A DNA stretch of 49,834 nt from Crocinitomicaceae bacterium (GTDB taxonomy: Bacteria; Bacteroidota; Bacteroidia; Flavobacteriales_D; Sanyastnellaceae). The DNA is taken from assembly GCA_002690915.1 (NCBI GenBank), contig NZGF01000024.1:1-49834 (forward strand), in the 5' to 3' direction. Below the pieces are notes generated by a model, which saw only the letters and a list, made by a program, of their open reading frames with translations, had not been told where the DNA came from and did no database searches. Position numbers and translations under genes: made by a program. Each line of letters begins with the position of its first letter. Position 1 is the first letter of the stretch. This document shows, piece by piece, positions 41,461 through 48,476 of the stretch.

Positions 41461-42614
41461 TAGGGAATCCAGTTTTGTTTGGTGATCAAGAGGGCTTCTT
41501 GTACTGTGATGCGTTGCCCGTTGCGGTATGCGGTAACAAATGGGCCAGGGAATGTGTGGTTGGTGTTTAAATCAACTCTGTTGTCTCGGGCAGATTTGTA
41601 GGCGGTGTGGTTGCCCGTCGTGAATTTGTGCCATTCGGTATGACGTTCATGTCGGACTTCTCCAGGGTATGCATAAATGCGTTTCACCGCATCACTGCTT
41701 ACTGCGGAATGCGTGGCTAAAATTTGAATCCGGAAGGCCACATTTTCTTCCGCTGGCTTTGGTTCGGGCCGAAAGGCTGTGGGTTCCGGAGGAGCAGAAG
41801 TGGATGCATCTGATGGTGCAATGGCCGCAACGCTTCGCTCTAGGGCCGTGTTGTTTTGTATGGTGGATACACGTCCGCTGATGCTGGAGGGGGTGCCACC
41901 ACGTAGGGTGTATTCCACTTTTAATTCGGTGCCTTGCGGGGCGGCCTGCCAAATGAAAACCAATTGCTCATCGTAAGCATCTCGGATGTCACAATCTGAA
42001 TCTTCTAAAATGGAAATGGCATCGTGCGGCCCCAGCAACTCCGTCAACTTCAGAAATTGACCGGATTCGTATCCAGAAACGGTTACGGCCATGGTGCCAC
42101 TTCGCTTGGTGGTTGCTGTCCAATTGCGTTGAACCTTGAGTTCAGTTGAAGTAGCATCGCTTGAGGCAACAGCGGATTCACGACGTGCGAGGTGATGGGG
42201 TTCAAATTCAACATCCTTCCGTCTTCCATCCCGAATGAACGAGAACCACTGGGTGACAGAACCGCCTTCAAAATCTTGATTGGCAGAAATTTCAAGGGAG
42301 ACGTCTAATGTGTTCTGCGGAGGCAGTTCCATCCAAATGAATTTGGCTTTTCCATTTTCAAAGGAGAAGGAGGACTTGGCGGATTCAACTGGTTTGGCCG
42401 TTATCCCTGCGGGAAACTGAACCTGAAACCGAGCAAAGCCTTCGCAGTCGTAAATATCTAGGGACCATGTGACGACAAGCTTTTCGTTGGCTTCTATGTC
42501 AGTTGGGAGGTCGTGTTCCTGAACGATGCCGGCATTTTTCATCGGCATCGAAGCGAGCATCGGCAGCAGGGTTATGCAAATTACTAGCCATAGGTATGCA
42601 GGGGGGCGAAACAC
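41460..42614 (-). CDS. Secreted protein with C-terminal SPOR-like domain
   Basis: A 384-residue exported protein. The start is GTG 42614 followed by a hydrophobic signal (AYLWLVICITLLPMLAS). Two beta-rich ~90-residue segments occupy the first two thirds, then a Pro/Ser/Ala linker (PSDASTSAPPEPTAFRPEPKPAEE), and the last ~85 residues (VAFRIQILATHSAV...RIYAYPGEV...WHKFTTGNHTAY...PGPFVTAYRNGQRITVQEAL) match the Bacteroidota SPOR-like pattern, which binds denuded peptidoglycan. The beta domains are unrecognised. It is the first gene of the operon with xerD; a terminator lies 104 nt upstream of its start (see 42728-42755). Confidence 0.65.
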   Translation of the reverse strand: MFRPPAYLWLVICITLLPMLASMPMKNAGIVQEHDLPTDIEANEKLVVTWSLDIYDCEGFARFQVQFPAGITAKPVESAKSSFSFENGKAKFIWMELPPQNTLDVSLEISANQDFEGGSVTQWFSFIRDGRRKDVEFEPHHLARRESAVASSDATSTELKVQRNWTATTKRSGTMAVTVSGYESGQFLKLTELLGPHDAISILEDSDCDIRDAYDEQLVFIWQAAPQGTELKVEYTLRGGTPSSISGRVSTIQNNTALERSVAAIAPSDASTSAPPEPTAFRPEPKPAEENVAFRIQILATHSAVSSDAVKRIYAYPGEVRHERHTEWHKFTTGNHTAYKSARDNRVDLNTNHTFPGPFVTAYRNGQRITVQEALLITKQNWIP

Positions 42615-42717
42615 ACGAGCAATCTATGTAGTGAGTTAAAATGCGCGCCCTTGGTGCTTTGTAATTGCGAACAACCGGGTGTGAGCGAATTGATGCGCAG
42701 TCAGTTGGGGTAGGTGC

Positions 42718-42815
42718 AAAAAAAATAGTCCTGTCCCAGCGTTCTGGGACAGGACCAACTTAACCAAATTATCACTTGATGCTTAGCTTGCGCTAAACTC
42801 ACTTAAAACCAGACC
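42718..42815 (-). ncRNA. Candidate small RNA or 5' attenuator upstream of the SPOR-like/xerD operon
   Basis: The 339-nt gene-free stretch 42615-42953 holds a minus-strand structure not explained by any gene. Reading 42815 to 42718: a stem GUUUAGC-GCAA-GCUAAGC (42798-42781), 7 bp with one G-U pair and a GNRA loop; the G-U pairing fits the minus strand and is a C-A mismatch on the plus strand. Next come ~25 unpaired-looking bases, then a 12-bp terminator hairpin (42755-42728) and UA followed by U8 (to 42718). A weak box GATGTTTG lies at 42822-42815. It could be an independent sRNA, or a leader that attenuates the SPOR-like gene starting at 42614. The 5' end is uncertain. Confidence 0.4.
42728..42755 (-). 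terminator. Strong intrinsic terminator on the minus strand
   Basis: On the minus strand GTCCTGTCCCAG-AACG-CTGGGACAGGAC: a perfect 12-bp stem, 4-nt loop, followed by TA and eight T. On the plus strand the hairpin is followed by CAACTT, so it works only for leftward transcription. Confidence 0.8.
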
Positions 42816-42893
42816 AAACATCGGGCTGTTTTCTATGTCATAACGCGGGCTAGGAATTCGTTATTTACAAGAATCCGTTAAAAAGTGTAAGTA

Positions 42894-42924
42894 TTTGAAA
42901 TTCCCGCCTTGTCACTTATCTTTG
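42894..42924 (+). promoter_or_regulatory. Complete Bacteroidota-type promoter for rpmE2
   Basis: TTTG (42894-42897), exactly 19 nt, then TATCTTTG (42917-42924): both elements match the Bacteroidota consensus TTTG-N19-TAnnTTTG. It leaves a leader of about 25 nt before ATG 42954. This is the clearest full promoter in the window. Confidence 0.75.
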
Positions 42925-42953
42925 CCGGCCCATAAGGGATAAGAATACAAACG

Positions 42954-43250
42954 ATGAAACCAGGAATTCACCCCGATAACTACCGTTTGGTTGTTTTCAA
43001 AGACATGTCAAACGACTACGCGTTCTTGAGCCGTTCGGCTGCCTCAACCAAAGAAACCATCAAGTGGGAAGACGGAAACGAATACCCACTGGTTAAGGTG
43101 GAAGTAAGCCATAAATCACACCCTTTCTACACTGGAAAGGCGCAGTTCGTGGATACGGCAGGACGTATTGACAAGTTCCGTCAGAAGTACGGTAAGTTTG
43201 ACAAGAAGAGTGGAGACAAGAAAGAGAGCGAAGACAAGACAGAAGGATAA
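42954..43250 (+). CDS. rpmE2: 50S ribosomal protein L31 type B
   Basis: A 98-residue ribosomal protein of the large subunit. It starts [20 protein letters not shown], typical of type B (cysteine-free, zinc-independent) L31, and contains [19 protein letters not shown] and [13 protein letters not shown] Lys/Glu-rich C-terminal tail (~78-98) extends it slightly. It has its own strong promoter and terminator, so it is monocistronic. Confidence 0.96.
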   Translation: MKPGIHPDNYRLVVFKDMSNDYAFLSRSAASTKETIKWEDGNEYPLVKVEVSHKSHPFYTGKAQFVDTAGRIDKFRQKYGKFDKKSGDKKESEDKTEG

Positions 43251-43273
43251 GCGAAGAACCGCTTCACCATATT

Positions 43274-43299
43274 AAAAGGGACCTATGCGGGTCCCTTTT
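43274..43299. terminator. Intrinsic terminator between rpmE2 and ribBA
   Basis: AAAAGGGACC-TATGCG-GGTCCCTTTT with a further T run on the plus strand (TTTTTTA): 10-bp stem, 6-nt loop, 23 nt after rpmE2. It can also serve the convergent ribBA on the minus strand, with four T. Confidence 0.85.
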
Positions 43300-43331
43300 T
43301 TATTGCCTAATGAATTGAACAAGCGCTGCTG

Positions 43332-44453
43332 CTATCGCTGAAGGTCTAAACGGGATGTTTTGGTGATCGTGAGGCCGTAGCCGATGGGTCCAAGAGTGCG
43401 TTCGGTATTGGTAAGGACGTGGCAATTACGCACGCCAAGCTGCCGTACAATTTGGGCTCCAATGCCATAGTCCTTCGGGTCCATCCGCGGCAGCGCCGCA
43501 TGGTCGGAGCCTTGAATGCGCTCATACACAGCCAATTCATCTAGGATGCCACCTCCTTGACGCAATTTATTCAAGTATACCAACACGCCACATCCAATCT
43601 CGTCCATTTTCTTCATAGCGGCATGCAGCATGGGGCCTTTGCCAAAATCGGTGATTTGGAAGATGTCCCCGAGCATGCTGGTGCTGTGCACGCGGACTGG
43701 AACCTCATCGTTTTCTTCCCATGTCCCCTTGACCAGCGCCACGTGCTCCACGTCATTGGAGGATTGTCGAAAGACGACGGCAGTGAACGGGCCAAAGGCC
43801 GTTTGAATTTCCATCTCTTTTACCCGCTCGATGAGTGTCTCATTTTGTAGCCGGTGCTCGATTAGGTCGGCGATTGAAACGAGTTTCAAGTTGAATTTAT
43901 CCGCCAGTTCGCGGCACTGGGGTAAGCGTGCCATCGTGCCGTCTTCGTTCATGATTTCAACGATGACTCCAGCCGGTTCGAAGCCGGCAAGGCGCGCGAA
44001 ATCAATCGCAGCCTCGGTGTGGCCTGCCCGGCGAAGAACACCTCCCTTGCGGGCACGCAGTGGAAAAATATGCCCAGGCTTGCCCAACTCTTCCGGGCGC
44101 GTGTTGGAATTAATCAGTGCTTGTATGGTCTTGGACCGGTCTTGTGCTGAGATGCCGGTAGTGCATCCGTGGCCTATCAGATCCACACTCACGGTGAAGG
44201 GCGTTTCATATGCGGCGTTATTGGATTGGACCATGAGGGGCAGGTCCAGCTCGTCGCACCTTTCTTCCACCAAGGGAGCGCAAATCAATCCACGGCCGTG
44301 CGTGGCCATAAAGTTGACGACTTCTGGGGTAGCGTGGCGAGCCGCCACGAGGAAATCACCTTCGTTTTCTCGGTCTTCATCGTCCACGACAATGATAACG
44401 TCCCCGTTGCGCACGGCTTCGATGGCTTCTGGGATGGTGTCCAGCATTTGCAT
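43332..44453 (-). CDS. ribB: 3,4-dihydroxy-2-butanone-4-phosphate synthase with degenerate GTP cyclohydrolase II domain
   Basis: A 373-residue RibBA-type protein for riboflavin synthesis. Residues ~1-205 are a complete RibB domain: DDEDRENEGDF, ATHGRGLIC, SVDLIGHGCTTGISAQDR and RRAGHTEAAIDFARLAG, so it should make DHBP from ribulose 5-phosphate. The C-terminal half has the RibA outline (VRVHSTSMLGDIF, DYGIGAQIVRQLGV), but the three zinc Cys (normally ECLTGD...RCDCG) and the QEGRGIG loop are missing, so GTP cyclohydrolase II activity is unlikely. A TACTTTTG box ends 4 nt before the ATG. Flavobacterial homologues share this decay, so it is probably ancestral. Confidence 0.9.
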   Translation of the reverse strand: MQMLDTIPEAIEAVRNGDVIIVVDDEDRENEGDFLVAARHATPEVVNFMATHGRGLICAPLVEERCDELDLPLMVQSNNAAYETPFTVSVDLIGHGCTTGISAQDRSKTIQALINSNTRPEELGKPGHIFPLRARKGGVLRRAGHTEAAIDFARLAGFEPAGVIVEIMNEDGTMARLPQCRELADKFNLKLVSIADLIEHRLQNETLIERVKEMEIQTAFGPFTAVVFRQSSNDVEHVALVKGTWEENDEVPVRVHSTSMLGDIFQITDFGKGPMLHAAMKKMDEIGCGVLVYLNKLRQGGGILDELAVYERIQGSDHAALPRMDPKDYGIGAQIVRQLGVRNCHVLTNTERTLGPIGYGLTITKTSRLDLQR

Positions 44454-44457
44454 GGTG

Positions 44458-44465
44458 CAAAAGTA
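44458..44465 (-). promoter_or_regulatory. -7 box (TACTTTTG) for ribB
   Basis: A perfect TAnnTTTG on the minus strand ending 4 nt before ATG 44453. Confidence 0.55.
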
Positions 44466-44491
44466 GGGTGTTCCCAGCCGAATAACTGCCC

Positions 44492-44499
44492 TAACTTTG
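44492..44499 (+). promoter_or_regulatory. -7 box (TAACTTTG) for def
   Basis: A perfect TAnnTTTG ending 4 nt before ATG 44504, back to back with the ribB box in a 50-bp divergent region. Confidence 0.6.
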
Positions 44500-44503
44500 C
44501 CCC

Positions 44504-45076
44504 ATGATTTTACCGATTGTAGCCTACGGAGATCCGGTTCTGAAAGCCGAAGCTGAGGACATCGAGCGAAGCCATCCTGGATTGGATGGCCTGGTGCAGA
44601 ATATGTGGGAAACGATGTATGAAGCGGATGGGGTCGGACTCGCTGCGCCTCAGGTGGGGCTTTCCATTCGATTATTTGTTTGTGATGGTTCTCCGTTTGC
44701 AGAGGGTGAAAAAGGAGATCCGGGATGCCAGGGTTTTAAGCGCGTCATGATTAACCCGGTGCTGTTTGACGAGTCCGAGGATACGGGGGAAATGAACGAG
44801 GGGTGTTTGTCTATCCCGGGCATACGAGAAGGGGTGGAGCGTCCCAATTCGATTTCCGTTGAATACTACAACGAAAAATGGGAGCTGGTGGAAGAGCGGT
44901 TGACTGGATTGGCAGCGCGAATTGTTCAGCATGAAAACGATCACCTCGACGGTGTGTTGATTACCGATCGCTTAACGCCCACCAAGCGGCGGTTGCTTCA
45001 TGGTAAGTTACGAGATATCGGATTGGGTAAGGTGCCTGCGGATTATCGGATGAAGTTTCCAAAACGTAAGCGATGA
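44504..45076 (+). CDS. def: Peptide deformylase
   Basis: Removes the formyl group from N-terminal Met of new proteins. The 190-residue protein has motif 1 GVGLAAPQVG, motif 2 EGCLSIPG (metal-binding Cys), and motif 3 QHENDHLDG (two metal-binding His and catalytic Glu). The C-terminal RLTPTKRRLLHGKLRDI helix is normal. ATGA overlap with the TPR-lipoprotein gene indicates coupling. Confidence 0.97.
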   Translation: MILPIVAYGDPVLKAEAEDIERSHPGLDGLVQNMWETMYEADGVGLAAPQVGLSIRLFVCDGSPFAEGEKGDPGCQGFKRVMINPVLFDESEDTGEMNEGCLSIPGIREGVERPNSISVEYYNEKWELVEERLTGLAARIVQHENDHLDGVLITDRLTPTKRRLLHGKLRDIGLGKVPADYRMKFPKRKR

Positions 45077-45567
45077 GACTCGGATTTTTGGTGATAGGAT
45101 GCATTGGTGTAATCGCACTTCACGTAAGTTGTAGTTCGACAACCGAAGAAGGCGTTTGCGCTCAATTGCAAGTAGAAATTGAACAAATGGAACAGTCCCT
45201 TCTAGCCGGAGGAGAGGACGTGGATGCAGTTTTGCGGGCGAAAATGATGCAATCCTACGCTCGGTTTGCGAACGCGTGCCATGATCACGAGTTCACCCCC
45301 GAGGCCTTGTTCCGCCGGGCGGACTTGCTGCGTTCCGCCGGAAAATACCAGGAGGCAATGACCCAACTTCGGGATATACACGACAATTATGCCAATTACG
45401 ATAAACGTTCAGTTTGCGCTTTCCTGGTAGGCTTCATTGCGGAAGTGGAGCTCAAGGACCGCGAGCAGGCGAAAAAAACCTACGAACAGGTCATCGAGGT
45501 GCATCCGGATTCCGAGGCCGCAATCTGGGCGCTGCAGTCCCTACAAAATTTGGAGTCTACTTATTAG
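45073..45567 (+). CDS. TPR-like lipoprotein
   Basis: A 164-residue protein. The signal LGFLVIGCIGVIALHVSC ends in a lipobox-like HVSC (Cys20). The mature part is helical, with repeats resembling TPR/YbgF-BamD style: EALFRRADLLRSAGKYQEAMTQLRDIH (motifs ADLLRSAGKYQEAM) and DREQAKKTYEQVIEVHPDSEAAIWALQSL, the last a good TPR. An outer-membrane protein-binding role is likely but unspecified. It overlaps def by 4 nt; fba starts 81 nt later with its own promoter. Confidence 0.75.
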   Translation: MRLGFLVIGCIGVIALHVSCSSTTEEGVCAQLQVEIEQMEQSLLAGGEDVDAVLRAKMMQSYARFANACHDHEFTPEALFRRADLLRSAGKYQEAMTQLRDIHDNYANYDKRSVCAFLVGFIAEVELKDREQAKKTYEQVIEVHPDSEAAIWALQSLQNLESTY

Positions 45568-45622
45568 GCACAAGCGCGAAAGATTCGCCTGCATTTGGTC
45601 GCGATATGTCGTTGGAGGGGCT

Positions 45623-45630
45623 TAGTTTTG
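45623..45630 (+). promoter_or_regulatory. -7 box (TAGTTTTG) for fba
   Basis: A perfect TAnnTTTG, 18 nt before ATG 45649, giving a short leader of about 14 nt. Confidence 0.5.
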
Positions 45631-45648
45631 CATCCCAAAATCCTAGCT

Positions 45649-46719
45649 ATGAGTCAAAAATTTCGTCCTGGAGTCCTGTGGGGTAAAGAGGTTCGTGAAG
45701 TCTTCGAAGATGCACAGGCCAATGGTTACGCGCTTCCAGCTGTCAATGTCATTGGAACAAATTCCATCAACGCAGTTCTGGAGACGGCCCGTGACCTGAA
45801 TTCTCCGGTCATCATTCAGTTTTCCAACGGTGGCGCTGTGTTCAACGCAGGCAAAGGCTTAAAACTGGATAGCCAAGAAAACGCTGTATTTGGCTCTATT
45901 TCTGGAGCCTACCACGTGCATACGATGGCGAAGGCTTACGGCGTGCCCGTCATTCTTCACACTGACCACTGCGCACGCAAATTGCTCCCTTGGATTGACG
46001 GGTTGCTCGACTCAAGCGAGGTGCATTTCAAAGCAACAGGCCAGCCGTTGTTCAGTTCGCATATGATCGACTTAAGCGAAGAGCCCATTGAGGAAAACAT
46101 CGCTACGTGCAAGCCCTATCTTGAGCGTATGCACGGCATGGGTATGTTCCTTGAAATCGAATTGGGCGTGACCGGTGGGGAAGAAGACGGCGTGGACAAC
46201 ACCGACATCGATAGCAGCAAGCTGTACACACAGCCAGAAGAGGTCGCATACGCCTATCAGGAGCTCCTTGCCGTGAGCGATCAATTCACGGTAGCTGCCG
46301 CATTTGGAAACGTCCATGGTGTCTACAAGCCTGGAAATGTGTCCCTGACTCCCAAGATTTTGGATAACAGCCAGAAATTTATCGAGAAGAAATTCGGCAC
46401 CGGATCAAACCCGGTTGATTTTGTGTTCCACGGGGGTAGTGGTTCGACGGTAGAGGAAATCCGGGAAGCCATTTCATACGGCGCCATCAAGATGAACATC
46501 GATACGGATATGCAATGGGCCTTCTTGAGTGGTATTCGGGATTATGTGACCGACAACATCGACTACTTGAACAAGCAAATTGGGAATCCCGATGGTCCGG
46601 ACTTGCCGAATAAAAAGAAGTACGATCCTCGCGTTTGGTTGCGCCAAGGAGAGGTGTATTTCGTGAAGCGCTTAAAGCAGGCATTTGAAGATTTGAACTG
46701 CGTCAACCGCAACGTCTAA
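45649..46719 (+). CDS. fba: Class II fructose-bisphosphate aldolase
   Basis: Reversibly cleaves fructose 1,6-bisphosphate to DHAP and GAP with zinc. The 356-residue protein matches the E. coli FbaA type: VNVIGTNSINAVLE, VILHTDHCARKLLPWIDGLLD (catalytic Asp and zinc His), LEIELGVTGGEEDGVDNT, and VFHGGSGSTVEEIREAI near the phosphate site. ATG 45649 gives the family start MSQKFRPGVLWGKEV; the frame opens earlier at 45595. pgi follows 5 nt later, so the two glycolytic genes are co-transcribed. Confidence 0.96.
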   Translation: MSQKFRPGVLWGKEVREVFEDAQANGYALPAVNVIGTNSINAVLETARDLNSPVIIQFSNGGAVFNAGKGLKLDSQENAVFGSISGAYHVHTMAKAYGVPVILHTDHCARKLLPWIDGLLDSSEVHFKATGQPLFSSHMIDLSEEPIEENIATCKPYLERMHGMGMFLEIELGVTGGEEDGVDNTDIDSSKLYTQPEEVAYAYQELLAVSDQFTVAAAFGNVHGVYKPGNVSLTPKILDNSQKFIEKKFGTGSNPVDFVFHGGSGSTVEEIREAISYGAIKMNIDTDMQWAFLSGIRDYVTDNIDYLNKQIGNPDGPDLPNKKKYDPRVWLRQGEVYFVKRLKQAFEDLNCVNRNV

Positions 46720-46724
46720 ATTGG

Positions 46725-48338
46725 ATGCTGAAGCCGTTTTACCTTGGCCAATCCGCCGCGCACAGGCGGCTTGTGGAATTAGCCGAAAGCGCAAGGGCGC
46801 ATAACTTACGTGAGCTTTTTGACCAAGACGCTGGCCGACTGCAGCGCATGTCCGGTTCATTGAATGGGCTGTACATGGATTGGTCCAAGCACCTTGTGAA
46901 TGATGATGTCATGCAGGCCCTTTTTGCCCTCGCTGAAGAGGCCAATTGGGCTGAGGGTGTTAGGGATTTGTACGCCGGTGAGCTCATCAACCAGACAGAA
47001 AATCGGGCAGTGCTCCATATGGCATTGCGAGGCGAGACGGAAGATGGATTCGCATTGGATGGCGAAGATGTGATGGGGGAGGTGTTAGCCACGCGTGCAG
47101 CCTTTGGAGCATATGCTGATGCCGTGCGTTCTAATGCCCAGATAAAAGATGTGGTAAACATCGGCATCGGTGGATCTGATTTGGGGCCGCTAATGGTGAC
47201 GAAGGCCCTGCGGAGTCGCTCAAAAGGTGGGCCACGTGTACATTTTGTCAGCAACGTTGACGGAGCCCACTTGGAATCAGTCTTGGATGGCCTGGCCCCA
47301 GATTCGACGTTGTTCATCGTTGTCAGCAAAACATTCACGACGCAAGAGACCATGGCCAATGCAGATGCTGCCAAGGCATGGATTGAGGCCTCGTCTTTGC
47401 CGGTATATGACCATTTTGCAGCGGTTTCGACTAATTTGCCCGCAGCTGTTGGTTTTGGGGTTAAGGCTGAAAATGTATTCGGATTTCGCGATTGGGTTGG
47501 TGGGCGTTACAGCCTCTGGGGACCGGTCGGGTTGAGCATTGCGTGCTCTGTGGGGAGTTCAGCATTCAGCGAATTGTTGGCGGGAGCTCGAGCCATGGAT
47601 CGTCATTTCGTGGAGGCGGGAGCTCGCGAGAATCTGCCGCTCATCAGTGCACTTTTGGGGGTTTGGTATCGGGAATACCTCGGGTTCTCCACCCATGTGG
47701 TTTTGCCGTATGCGCAAGATTTAGATCGCTTCCCAGCATACCTGCAGCAGGCGGACATGGAAAGTAACGGCAAGTGCATAGGGCGCGATGGCCAACCGGT
47801 AGACCACCACACGGGTCCTGTGGTTTGGGGGGAAGCTGGAACCAATGGCCAACATGCCTTTTACCAGCTTTTGCACCAAGGTACTGACATTCACCCTGCC
47901 GACATTATCGCCGTTGAAGCACCGCTATCTGCATATTCAGAACATCATACCAAATTGCTTGCCAATGCTATAGCTCAGGCTGAGGCGCTGATGTGCGGTC
48001 GAAATGAGAGCGAAGTCCGCGAAGAAATGAAAGTTACTGGACAGCCGCAATCAGCGATTGATGCGATTGCACCACACCGGGTTTTTCAAGGGAATAGACC
48101 AAGCACATTCATTCTGCTCGATGAATTAAGCCCGAAAAATGTAGGTCAATTGATTGCTCTGTACGAACATCGGATTTTCATCCAAGGCCTCTTGTGGAAC
48201 GTTTGTAGTTACGATCAGTGGGGAGTGGAGTTGGGTAAAGTGCTGGCCAAAAATATTCTCACTGAATGGTCGGAAGAAGGGGATAAGCAGCTGCACGATG
48301 AAAGCACGCAGCACCTCATACAGCGTTTGAAACGCTAA
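46725..48338 (+). CDS. pgi: Glucose-6-phosphate isomerase
   Basis: Interconverts glucose 6-phosphate and fructose 6-phosphate. The 537-residue protein has VVNIGIGGSDLGPLMVTKAL, VSKTFTTQETMANA, GGRYSLWGPVGLSIA (signature 1), MESNGK, GEAGTNGQHAFYQLLHQGTD and the C-terminal signature GLLWNVCSYDQWGVELGK with the catalytic Lys/His region. Length and both PROSITE-type signatures are usual. It starts 5 nt after fba. Confidence 0.96.
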   Translation: MLKPFYLGQSAAHRRLVELAESARAHNLRELFDQDAGRLQRMSGSLNGLYMDWSKHLVNDDVMQALFALAEEANWAEGVRDLYAGELINQTENRAVLHMALRGETEDGFALDGEDVMGEVLATRAAFGAYADAVRSNAQIKDVVNIGIGGSDLGPLMVTKALRSRSKGGPRVHFVSNVDGAHLESVLDGLAPDSTLFIVVSKTFTTQETMANADAAKAWIEASSLPVYDHFAAVSTNLPAAVGFGVKAENVFGFRDWVGGRYSLWGPVGLSIACSVGSSAFSELLAGARAMDRHFVEAGARENLPLISALLGVWYREYLGFSTHVVLPYAQDLDRFPAYLQQADMESNGKCIGRDGQPVDHHTGPVVWGEAGTNGQHAFYQLLHQGTDIHPADIIAVEAPLSAYSEHHTKLLANAIAQAEALMCGRNESEVREEMKVTGQPQSAIDAIAPHRVFQGNRPSTFILLDELSPKNVGQLIALYEHRIFIQGLLWNVCSYDQWGVELGKVLAKNILTEWSEEGDKQLHDESTQHLIQRLKR

Positions 48339-48476
48339 TCCTCCCGCTGGATATGTACTGAATCATGCTCACGCATGAAGGTGAATTTTTAGATTCTGGT
48401 CGTCTTGTGTTGCTCATTCCGCTTGAAAATTGTAGTTTGCGGAAGGACTCCGATTTATTATTTCAAACCAATTTCC

